Shown here: positions 44,598 through 56,100 of the stretch, piece by piece
Numbering within the stretch: the first letter of the stretch is position 1
How the letters are laid out: the number at the start of each line of letters is the position of its first letter
From: CAZHOV01 sp964534315
GTDB lineage: Bacteria; Bacteroidota; Bacteroidia; Chitinophagales; Saprospiraceae
Assembly: GCA_964534315.1 (NCBI GenBank)
Contig: CAZHOV010000003.1
Span: 1-64,000, forward strand
Length of the DNA: 64,000 nucleotides
Reading direction: 5' to 3'
Made by a program: the position numbers and the translations under genes
Notes under the pieces: model-generated
Told to the model about the DNA's origin: nothing
The model's input: the letters and a program-made list of their open reading frames with translations, nothing else
Database searches by the model: none

Positions 44598-46857
44598 ATG
44601 AAAAACAACTGCAACAAACTCACCTGGACCAGTATTCTAATTTACCTGTTTTCTATTACTTACTCCTCGTTAAACTACTTAAGTGCTCAGTGCGATCCGG
44701 TTTCAGATTCGTTGGCATTGGTGGCGTTTTATAATGCCACGGATGGAGATTCCTGGGGAAATAATACCAACTGGCTGGCATTCGGACAGAACATCGGGGA
44801 ATGGTATGGTGTTTTCGTCAACAGCAATGGGTGCGTGGTTGAATTGGACCTTAATAACAATGATTTAAGCGGAGTCATCCCTCCGGAATTGGGCAACTTG
44901 ACCAGCCTCGAATGGCTCTATTTGCATGAGAACTCTCTGAGTGGTGCTATCCCGCCTGAGCTGGGCAATCTGGTCAATTTGAGAGATCTGTATTTATATG
45001 GAAATTCGCTGAGTGGTGCCATTCCGTCAGAGTTGGGCAACCTGGCTAGTCTGGAATGGCTTTATATGTTTTCCAATTCATTAAGCGGTGCCATCCCGTC
45101 TGAATTGGGTGACTTGTCCAATCTGCAGCGGCTTTGGTTGTATGATAATACTCTGAGCGGGCCGATACCTTCGGAACTGGGTAGCCTGGATAACCTGGAA
45201 CAGCTTGAACTGCAATTTAATGCTTTAAATGGTCCCATCCCACCAGAGCTGGGCAACCTATCCGGTTTGAGGCTACNNNNNNNNNNNNNNNNNNNNNNNN
45301 NNNNNNNNNNNNNNNNNNNNNNNNNNNNNNNNNNNNNNNNNNNNNNNNNNNNNNNNNNNNNNNNNNNNNNNNNNNNTCAGGTTAAATGACAATCCACTAG
45401 GCGGAGCTATCCCTCCGGAATTGGGCAACCTATCCGGTTTGAGGCTACTCAGGTTAAATGACAATCCACTAGGCGGAGCTATCCCTCCGGAATTGGGCAA
45501 CCTGGCCAACCTCGAGTGGCTCTATTTATATGACAATTCATTGAGTGGCACCATACCGCCGGAGTTGGGCAACCTGACAAAACTTAGAGATCTTTATCTT
45601 CATGAAAATTTGCTAAGCGGGCCTATTCCCTCCGAATTGGGAGAACTTTCCAATTTGGAGTGGCTTTTTTTACATCTCAATGCATTGAGCGGACCGATAC
45701 CGCCAGACCTGGGCAACCTGTCCAATCTGGAGCTGTTTCGGGTCAATGACAATTTATTAAGCGGCCCCATTCCGTCTGCCTTGGGAGATCTATCAAATTT
45801 AGAAGCGCTTTATTTGTATGAAAATTTACTGAGCGGCTCCATACCGCCGGCGTTGGGTAATCTGTCTGAATTGAATTTTCTTGATATAAGCAACAATCTC
45901 TTCACGTTCGAAAACTTCTTCCCCGCCTTTGCTCTTATTCAAGATATTTCCGATACCCTAAGTTTTAAATATACTCCCCAAGCCGCCATCTACTTCGACA
46001 CCACCCTCTTAGCCACTTTTGATCAGCCCTTTTCCATTGACCTCCTCATCGACGATACCGTCTCTTCCAACATCTACTATTGGAGCAAAGACGGGCAACC
46101 CTACGAAACTATTTTGGGCGATAACGAGCTAAGCTGGACCAGCATAGCAACTTTCGATTCCGGGATTTACGAAGTTGCGATTGAAAATCCGGCTGTGCCC
46201 GATCTAAAATTGGAGAGTTATCCGATTGAAGTGGTGGTGAAAGGCAGTATTTGCGATCCGGTCTGGGATACCATCACCCAGCCTCCCCGGCCCGCAGACG
46301 ACGCCTTCAAAGGCATTATCGGAGAGCTACAAACCTTCAATGTGCTGACCAATGACACTCTGGATGGATTTGACGACTTCGGATTCGACTATGCCGATCC
46401 TGCTGAGGGCCTCCTCTTGATGGAAGATATTGGTCGCTTTACCTATCAGCCTGCGGAGATCGGTACCTACACCACGGCTTTTTCCTACTGGCTCTGCCAT
46501 CCCGAGTGCTCCAACCGCTGTGATACGGCCCTGGTAGAGCTAACGATGGAATTTGAGTGCCTGGAAGATTCCCTCATCGTAGCCCCCAATGTAATTACCC
46601 CTGACGGTGACGGCTTAAACGATGTCTGGGAAGTAACCGCCATCTATGCATGCCAGCAGCTGTTTGCCGACAACTCCCTCGTTATCACCAACCGCTACGG
46701 AGACATCGTCTACGAGGCCAACCCCTACAACAACGACTGGGGCGGCACCAACCAACAGGGTGAACCCTTACCGCAAGGCACCTATTATTATATCCTCCGC
46801 CTCAATGTAGGCGAAGGAGCGATCCTAAAAGGCTGGGTGGCGATTGTTGGAAAGTAA
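44598..46857 (+). CDS. leucine-rich-repeat T9SS type B surface protein (gap-interrupted)
   Basis: One gene split by 100 N at 45277-45376. Signal peptide ends NYLSAQ. An N-terminal cap (DSLALVAFYNATDGDSWGNN) precedes 24-residue plant-like LRRs, LSGAIPPELGNLxxLxxLxL, continuing on both sides of the gap to about 45890. Then come an Ig-like part and a type B T9SS sorting domain (APNVITPDGDGLNDVWEV, NRYGDIVYEA, GTYYYILRL). The two halves are in different frames only because the N run is 100 long. ATG 44598 opens the signal peptide. LRR proteins of this type mediate adhesion or protein binding. Promoter, leader and C-terminus match the next gene. Confidence 0.88.
45277..45376. other. 100-N gap in a perfect 72-bp LRR repeat
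   Basis: The sequence just before the gap (AACCTATCCGGTTTGAGGCT) and just after it belong to the same 72-bp unit, which is also present as an exact copy at 45377-45520. The assembly has therefore collapsed an unknown number of identical LRR units. One hundred is a placeholder length. Confidence 0.9.
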
Positions 46858-46861
46858 GAAC

Positions 46862-47010
46862 AAGGGCCCGGAGGACCGAAGGACCAGACGACCGGAGGAC
46901 CGGATCAGTCTGAAAGACTGACATTCCCTAAACTATCCCGCAATGCCCCTAGGACTAGATTCCACTTTTCACTTTTCACACTTTCTACTTTCCACTTTCT
47001 ACTTTCTACT
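46862..47010 (+). repeat. 3' flank repeat and polypyrimidine tract
   Basis: Right after the LRR stop come GGACCGAAGGACC-type imperfect repeats, the hairpin CAGTCT-GAA-AGACTG (46909-46923) and CATTCCCTAAACT. All three recur after the 11-kb gene stop. Then CTTTCTACTTTCCACTTTCT-like low-complexity DNA runs to the next promoter. The hairpin may terminate the gene. No coding content. Confidence 0.7.
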
Positions 47011-47022
47011 TTCCAAACGTAT

Positions 47023-47053
47023 TTTGCCGACCGCCAATGAATTTGTATATTTA
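47023..47053 (+). promoter_or_regulatory. Bacteroidota promoter of the 11-kb gene
   Basis: TTTG at 47023-47026, 19 bp, TATATTTA at 47046-47053, identical in both boxes and spacing to the LRR promoter. The leader 47074-47119 repeats ACACCCTAAA, a small hairpin CCGT-CATGT-ACGG, and CCAATT, then the ATG at 47120. Confidence 0.75.
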
Positions 47054-47119
47054 GACCTCTTGAATTGAAACAAACACCCTAAAAGTAAGCCGTCATGTAC
47101 GGTCCAATTGTACTAAGTT

Positions 47120-50100
47120 ATGAAACACAACTTTAAACAACTTGCCTGGAATGCTCTATTCCTCATTGGATTATTTCCCCTTTTCGTTAATGCTGGAAGT
47201 GCCCAGGTGGGTTTGGAGATAACTCCAAGCTATCTGGAAGTACCTCAAAATACGACGTTGTTGTTAAGTGTAACGACCGATAACTTCACGGAGGTCAACA
47301 GTATGCAATTTTCTATTGAAGTAGATTTGACGATGCTTTCTTATGGTGGAGTGATCAATTTTAACTCTTCACTGCCGAATTTCAATAATGGAAATATTTC
47401 CTTATCTACTACGCCTGATACTATGCTTACGGTTATTTGGTCTGACCCCAATGAGAATAACTTCACCCTTTCTAATGGTGCTGTTTTATTCAATATAAGT
47501 TTTTTCGCTATTGAAGAACCATGTACATTAGGGGATAAGGAACTAGAGATCATTAACTCCCCATTGCATCCCGTAGAATTTACACGTGCACTGGGAGGCG
47601 GTAATTACCAAACCTTGCCGGTAGATATCACCCAAGGCCATGCCACCATTGATATCGGACAAAGCGACTGCCCTTATCCTTGTGGATATACCGATCCGGA
47701 TATTCTATGCGAACCCTGGGTCTATGATGTGATCAGCGAGCTAAGATGTACTTCTGATTTTTGTAATCAGGGCGCTAATGCCTTTGAGAGCTATTTTTGC
47801 ACTGTCTTGGCAGATAGCACCTATTACTATATGGCCGTGGAATTATGTGGCACATTCGATTTTAATGAGGATAGTTATGCAATTTACGATTGCCATGGTA
47901 ATTTATTAACGACATGTAGTCAGGGGCTTGGTCTCCCAAGTTGTTTACCGAATTATTTTAACAGCGGTCTTTCCTGGCCTTTCGACTTTAATACCATCCA
48001 AACCATCTGGCATTGCACCGAGGGCCTACCCTCTTGCGGTTTCACCTGTGGTATCACATCAATAGAAACCGGAACGGCGGTAAATATTAGTTGCACTACT
48101 AATACCACCGGTCCTGGTAATGACGAAGTAAGCGTTTCCATAAATTACGAAGGGGTGGATCCTGAGGCAACGCTCACCAATAACGGGGCCGGCACGATTG
48201 ATCCGAATAGCGATGACCCGGCTACCGACCCGGACGGGACCATCATCATTACTAACCTCCAGGAAGGGGATAGCTGGGATATCACCATAACCGGCGGCAA
48301 TTGCGATTTGACTTCTGCGGGGACGGTTCCGGCGATGGAATGTGATCCGGTATCTTGTGGGATTACGGGGTTGGCTACTAGTTTCAATTGTATCTCCAGT
48401 ACCGATGGTTCAAACAATGATCAGGTCGAGGTAATGATTGATTATACTGGAATAGAGCCAAGTGTTACTTTGACTTACAACGGGGCTGGAACATTGACAG
48501 GAGATGACCCTTCAGTAGTGGAAAGTGGCATTATTCTCGTTCAGGGACTGACAGAAGGTAGCCCTTGGAATATATCGATAATTGGCGGGGGCTGTGATTT
48601 TATATTCGGAGGGAATATAGATGCACAGGCTTGTGATGATCATCCTTGCCTTTCTGCCAATTTATTTTCTTTCGCTGATACCATAGTTTGTTCAGGAGAA
48701 TCACTTTTACTGAGTCCTGCGGGAAATTGGGATGTTTATGTTTGGAATGATGGATCTAATACTAGCACGCTATCAATTAGTAATGGTGGAACCTATTCTG
48801 TGACAGTAACGGACGTCAGTGGATGTACTGTAGCTGATACGGTTGTAGTGGAGCAGCCAAATCCGGATTTAAGCGGGCTGGTAGCCACAGGGGATACAGT
48901 TTGCCCAGGAGATATAGGAATTATAGAACTAAGAGGGTTTCAAGAAATAAACTTTCAGGAACATATTATATCTATTAATGCTGATCGTGCAAACTCTGTG
49001 TACTCATTAGATCTGGATGGAGATGGAGATCTAGATGTTTTTTCTGCCAGTGCAAATGATAATAAAGTTGCTTGGTATGAAAATGATGGAAATCAAAACT
49101 TTTCTGAGCATCTTGTCACCGACGATGCTCAGGGTCCTAATACAGTATACAGTTCTGATTTAGACTCTGATGGTAATTTAGACATACTTTCTACCTCTTG
49201 GGATGATGATAAAGTAGCTTGGTATAAAAACAATGGAAATTCCGTTTTCTCAAGCTTCATTGTTACACAAAACACTCAGGGACCAAACTCAATTCATGTG
49301 TTTGATTTAAATAGCGACGGAGAAAAAGATCTTCTGATTGGTTCTGATGATAAAGTAGAATGGTTTGAAAACGATGGGAATGAGAATTTCATTAAACATC
49401 TTCTAATATCCAATGTCAATACTTCTTATATCGCATGCATCGCAGATGTTAACTTAGATACATTCATAGATGCAATAGCTGCTTCACGAGGAAACGGTAA
49501 TATGTATTGGTTCGGTAATGACGGGAGTGGTAGCTTCACTCAGCATTTGATTCCAAATTCATCCTGCGATGTTGCTAGCATTTTTCCTATTGATTTGGAT
49601 AAAGATGGATCAGTGGACTTAATCACTTGTGCTGTCTGCGTTAATTGGGAGTATAAAGTCTACTGGTATAAAAATGATGGCAATGGAAATTTTTCTGAGC
49701 ATGTTTTGACTAATTTGATAGATAATCCTAAATCGATTTTTGCAGAAGATATAAATGATGACTCTAATATTGATTTTCTAGTTGCCTCCCACGATAGTGA
49801 TGAAATTACATGGTTCGAAAATGATGGAAATCAAAACTTTTCTAAACACATTGTTTCCTATTCAGCAAACGGTCCAAGCTCAGTATTTTCTATTGACCTC
49901 AATAAAGATGGTAATATAGATGTGCTATCCTCTTCCTTTTGGGATGATAAAATCGCCTGGTATGAACAACTCCCCCAAATTGAAGGTCCTATAGTACTTG
50001 AATACCAAGCCAATGGAAGCCCATCTCAATTCACCTCACCACTACCCATCGTAAACGGAGAAGTAGAATTTCCAATTGCTGACTTGCCACTTGGGGTAAA

Positions 50101-53100
50101 TACCATCGATATTATATCCATAACAGACAACTATGGTTGCCATTTTCCTCTGAATGATTTAAGTACAGAAGTGCTCGTGGAAAACAATGGCGGAAATTGC
50201 CCATGTTCTATACAAAATGTTGAAATCTCCAATGTAAGTTGCAATCTATTTGGGAATTATAGTTTCGATATTGATTTTGATGCATCGAATTTATCAGGCA
50301 ATATTGCCGATTTATACATAGACGGAGCCTTTGCAGCGGCTATACCGGTTAATCAATTGCCCTACAATCTGGAGAATTATTCGGCTCAGGGAGACCTTAT
50401 CGAGGTTTCTATTTGTGATGATGGTAATCCGGGTTGCTGCTCCAACGAAATTTTTTTCCAATTGCCAGCTTGTGATACTTGCTTTGTTTGTCCACCCAAC
50501 AAATTCATTGATTGTGGTGAATACGATGCAGAAGTATTTGACTTGGTAAATGATACGCAACAAAATCCAGATGATATTCCGGTCTTCAACCAAAATATTC
50601 AAATAGGTTGGTATACCAATATCAATGATAACTGTGATTTGGCCAGTATAAATGTAACTAACAATGAAAACATTGATCAATGTGGGTCAGGAACGGTTAC
50701 CCGCATTTATTCGCCCATTGATCAAAATGGAAATGCATCTACTTGCGTGCAGCTTATTATTATTAATAACGATACCCCTTTCTTTATCTGCGATACAGAA
50801 TGCTGGTCCACACCGATTTCTGGCTGTAATACCCACAGCTTGGACGATGGTGTAGAATGGCCTTGCGATATCACCCTCTTCGACTGCGGAGCAAGCGTAG
50901 AGCCGAATGACTTGGAAGTTAATCCGTCCGTAAATATTTTTGATGCCAGGCCTCGAATATTCGAAAATAGTTGCGACCTCGTAGGTGTCTCTTATGAGGA
51001 CTCTACATTAAACTATACCGCTCCTACTTGTACCCTGATCCAAAGGACCTGGATTGTCGTGGATTGGTGCCAACCTGATGGCTCTTTCCCTTTAGGTTAC
51101 GTAACATGGGAGTACGTCCAATACCTCGAATTGGTAGATCCTGTCATAACCACCCCCGATATGATCCCCATTCAAGGCGGCAGCTTTGATATGGGCTGCA
51201 CCGCCGAACAAAACCAGCCCGATTGCGACGGAGGGCAACTGCCGGTGCATGAAGTCAGCATTTATGACTTTTCCTTGGGGCAGTACGAAGTCACCCAAGG
51301 CGAATGGCAGGCGCTGATGGGAACAAACCCCAGCGGTTATCCGAATTGCGGACTCAATTGCCCGGTAGAGAATGTGAGCTTTTACGACGCGTTGACCTAC
51401 TGCAACCGCCTGAGTCAGGAAGAGGGCTTCACCCCCTGTTATTACCTGGACACTATTTTTTCGGTAGTGTTCGATACGCTGATGGCGGATTCCAATGCTT
51501 ACATTCCGGTATACTGGAAAAAAGACGCCGACGGCTACCGCCTTCCTACGGAGGCGGAATGGGAGTATGCGGCCCGGGGCGGTCTGCTCAGCCAGGGATT
51601 CCGATATGCCGGAAGCGATAGCCTGAACGAGGTGGCCTGGTGGAATTGTATCGATGGATGCGACACGAAGCCGGTCGGACAAAAGCAACCTAATGAACTG
51701 GGCGCTTACGATATGAGCGGTAATGTGTACGAATGGTGCTGGGATTGGTACGACTTCTCGTTTTATACCAATAGTCCATCTTGTATGCCTGGCCAGGAAA
51801 CCGGAGGTATTAACCGCGTCGTCCGGGGTGGCTATTGGTTCAACCAGCCTCAATTTTGCACCGTAAGTACAAGGAGCAGCCGGCAACCTGGGTTTGGATT
51901 TGATAACTATATTGGCTTTCGCCTGGCCAGAGGCCCCGTTATTCCTGCCAGCGATTTCGAGCTCACCCAGCCTATCAACGGAGCAATAGACGTCCCCGTC
52001 GATGCAGCGCTGAACTGGAGTTCCCCATCTACTTGTGTAGAAGGCTATTATCTGTCAATGGGCACATCTCCCGGAAATTACGACCTGCTCGACAGCCTGG
52101 ATGTTGGCAATGTCAACACTTATCAACCGGCTGATACCTTTCCCGACAATACTACTATTTACGTCCAACTCATCCCCTACAATGGCCTGGCGGTAGGAGA
52201 AGGAACGATGGAATTTTCCTTTACCACCGTCAATTGCGCCATTTCCGCTACAATCGTGCCTTCAGACACCATCCTCTGCCCCGGCTCCACAAGCAGCCTG
52301 ACGGCTTCCGGAGGCGACTCGTACAACTGGAGCACGGGCGATACCACAGCTGTTCTTTCCATTGATCAAGGAGGTAATTACAGCGTCACAGTGACAGACG
52401 GAGGGGGATGTACGGGGATGGCTGAGGTGAATGTGCAGCAGCCGAATCCGGATTTAAATATGTTAAATATCAAAGGTGATACATTGTGTAGTGGATTAAT
52501 AGCTACAGTAAGCCTTGGAGGCTTTATCACTTCTTCATTTCAGGAAATTCTGATCGATGATCAATCTGATTGGCCACACGATATTCATACTGGTGACATA
52601 GACCAAGATGGAGATCAGGATATTGCAATAGCATACCGCGCTGGTGGAAAAATCTCATGGTGGGAAAACCTTGGTAATTTTCAATTTTCAGAACATGAAA
52701 TAGACACAGGTCTGTCCTCACCTAAAGGAGTTCATATCAGCGATGTGGATCAGGATGGCTTTATAGATGTGTTGTTTGGAGGGGGGGGCGGAACAGCGGG
52801 CAATGTGTCTTGGTACCAAAACGATGGGACTAATAATTTTACAAGAATAGTCCTTGATGATCAAATTACTTCACCAAATCAAGTATATGCTGTTGATCTT
52901 GACCAAGATAATGATGTAGACATTGTGGCAACAGGTATTTCAGATAATCATCTTGTTTGGTATGAAAATGATGGGAATCAATTTTTCACAAAGCATGTAT
53001 TAGCTAATTATTTTGGACAAGGAACCAGCTTTTTCGTTTCCGACCTGAATCAGGATGGGGCGCTGGATATCGCTTCCCATACTGGCTTTTTCAACAACCG

Positions 53101-56100
53101 AATTATTCTGCTCGAAAATGATGGGGCAGAAAACTTTTCTGAGTTAACACTTGATAGCCTCCCATTCAATGATGCAGATATTTCTGGAACAGACGTGGAT
53201 TTAGATGGGGATATCGATCTTGTGGCGGCTATTGGCTTTCCTAGCAACCAAATCGCCTTGTATGAGAATACTGGGAATAGCCAGTTTTTCAAGTACCTTA
53301 TTGCCGATACTATAGCTTCTCCAGATGCCATTTTCTCAACTGATATTGATTTAGACAGTGACGAAGATTTAATTCTTTCTGGGATTAATGAAATTCATAT
53401 ATTCTTAAACGATGGTAATCAAAACTTTTCTTCTCAACTGGTTTCAGATACATCGAATCAACTTGAAGAGGTGCTGGCTGCAGATATGAATAATGATGGT
53501 CAACCCGAAATTTTATCGGCATCTAAAGCAGATGACAAAATAGCGCTTTACCGCTTACTAAGCCCCATCCAGCCTCCTCTAACCCTTACCTACACCATCA
53601 ATGCCGGCCCACCCCAATCCGCCGGCCCCTTTACGCTGCAGGGCGACAGCCTGAGCTTTCCCATCTCGGGCCTGCCAACAGACATGCACGATATCTTAAT
53701 CACAGAAATCATGGACGGTAATGGCTGTACCTTCGATGTGAACCTGACTGCGCAGGTGATCGTCGGAGCTTCGCCAACGACTACCAGTATTACCTCTACC
53801 TGCAATCCGGCATTAGTCGACGCTGACACTTCCTTTTTTACCGGTCCGACCGGCTGCGATAGCCTGGTGATCAGCGCGACGGCATTGGCAACTCCCGTTA
53901 CGCCTGAAGGGCTGTTGGCGTATTATCCGTTTGATGGGGATCACCTGGATTATAGCGGGCGCGCCTACCACGGTATCCAATCCAATACACAGTTTGACTA
54001 TGACCGATTTGGCGACGAGGACAAGGCCCTGGAGTTTGTCGGCAATAACCCTTCGGTGGAACTAACCAACTCGGACAACCTACTACCCGAAAATGGATTC
54101 ACCATTGCCGGATGGGTCAAACCAGATCCGTGGCCGGCCGGGCACTCGAGGTATGTGTTGTTTTCCAAATACAATTGGATCGATGGCCAGCGGGAAATTC
54201 AAATCCAAACCAGAGAGGATGGGCAAATTGAGTTTAACGTCCATTATTCGGATGGCAACGCCAATCCGGCCAACAGCGCCTTTGGCTATGTCAAAACGAA
54301 TAAATGGAACCACTTTGTCGCCGTCTTTGATACTGCTAATGTAGGCTCCCTGTTTGTCAATGGCGAACTCGCAGATACCTTCCACCTGCCCATGCCCAGA
54401 ACCATGTATCCCCAACCCATATATATGGGTGATTGTTTTTCCTGCGGAAATGGTCCATTAAAAGAACTACACGGCGCCCTGGATGATGTCTTTATTTTTG
54501 AGCGCCCGCTAAGTCCCCAGGAAATCCGTCAATTGTACCTGGTGAAAGACCAAACGCCCTTCCAGTCGGTCTCCATCTGCCAGGGCGATAGCTATTCGGT
54601 AGGAGGGAATACCTACACGCAACCGGGCATTTATACGGATCTCCTCACCAACGGCTATGGCTGCGATAGTGTACAAACTACTGCAATATCAGTCCTAGAT
54701 CCTATGGTGCTTTCAACTACTTCTGATACGCTTACCTGCGTCGATACCAGCGTATTCTTAGCCAATACACTTGATACCAATGATATTTTTACCACCTTCC
54801 AATGGGAAGATCCGGATGGAGCGTTGATACCGCAATATGCAGATACGCCCAAGACTAGTATTCTGATTTTGGAAAAACATACGGGAGATACGTTCTTCTT
54901 TGCTGAAAATACACCACTCGCTATTGAGGATTTTTCCTACTTTGGTGTCGGCTATAATGGTCCGGTAGACTATGGAAGTGACTGGTCTCCTTTAAGGATA
55001 GATAATTTTTCCCTTTTTCATACAGGAATGAACCCATTTACTTATGAAGAAGACTTTTCTTCTAATCCCGGTTTCACCTCATTGTCTGCTCCTCATACCT
55101 GCTGGGATACTATTCAAGGCAATTATTGGGTCAATACCTATGATAATCTTGCGAATAACTATTTTGCCTATTCACCAAATATTGGAATGGTGGACGATTC
55201 TTCCAATTTCATTATCCAATTCGACCTACTCAATGAAAAGGATAATTTTGGGACCTATCCCTCTATTTGTTTTTATAATCAAGAACCTGCAGCATTTACA
55301 GATCCTTCCCGCGTTTTTAGGATTACCTTTCAAAATTCAGTAGACGTTCCAAGTCAATTTTTAATTAGGGATGCTGCGAACACTACGATAACATCCAATA
55401 ACCAATACCAAGAAAATACCTGGTACACCATCGTCATCAAACAGGAAGGATTGGAACGACAACCGGAAGTACAGGAATCCGGCACCTACACTTTGCAAGC
55501 TACCAGTACCAGAGATGGGCAATTGTGTCAAAATCAATCGATGATAACGGTTTTAGAGAATACCACACCGCCAACCGCCCAATTGCAGGCGCAGCAAAAT
55601 GTATTGACCTGCAGTACGCCTGTCCTTACCCTCGAAGGAACCAACTCTACCGGTCAGGGGGTACTTGATTATTCCTGGAATACGACAGATGGAAATATTC
55701 TTTCAGACAATGGAGATCAGGCGACTATTGATGCTTCAGGTACTTATCAACTTATTGTGGAAGACCAGTTGAATGGTTGTTCGGATACGGTGACACAAGC
55801 CATTACCCAAAACATCACCCTTCCCACAGCCGCACTAGCCACTTCCACAGACACCCTCACCTGTAGCACCCCATCCATCTCCCTCAATGCCAGCGGTTCA
55901 AGCGGACAGGACAATCTTATATTTTATTGGAGCACGGCCAACGGAAATATTGTAAATGCTAACGGAGCGGACTGTACAATAGATGCCCCGGGCACCTACC
56001 AACTTATTGTAGAAGATGCCATCAACGGTTGTCAGGATACAATCACCCAGACCATTGAGCAGGATATCAGCGTTCCTACAGCAATCATCGCCAGTTCTGA

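Noticed and set aside
51092..51886. 264-residue antisense frame inside the 11-kb gene
   Set aside because: It lies opposite the FGE-type domain, whose frame is clearly the coding one; the antisense product has no recognisable domain.
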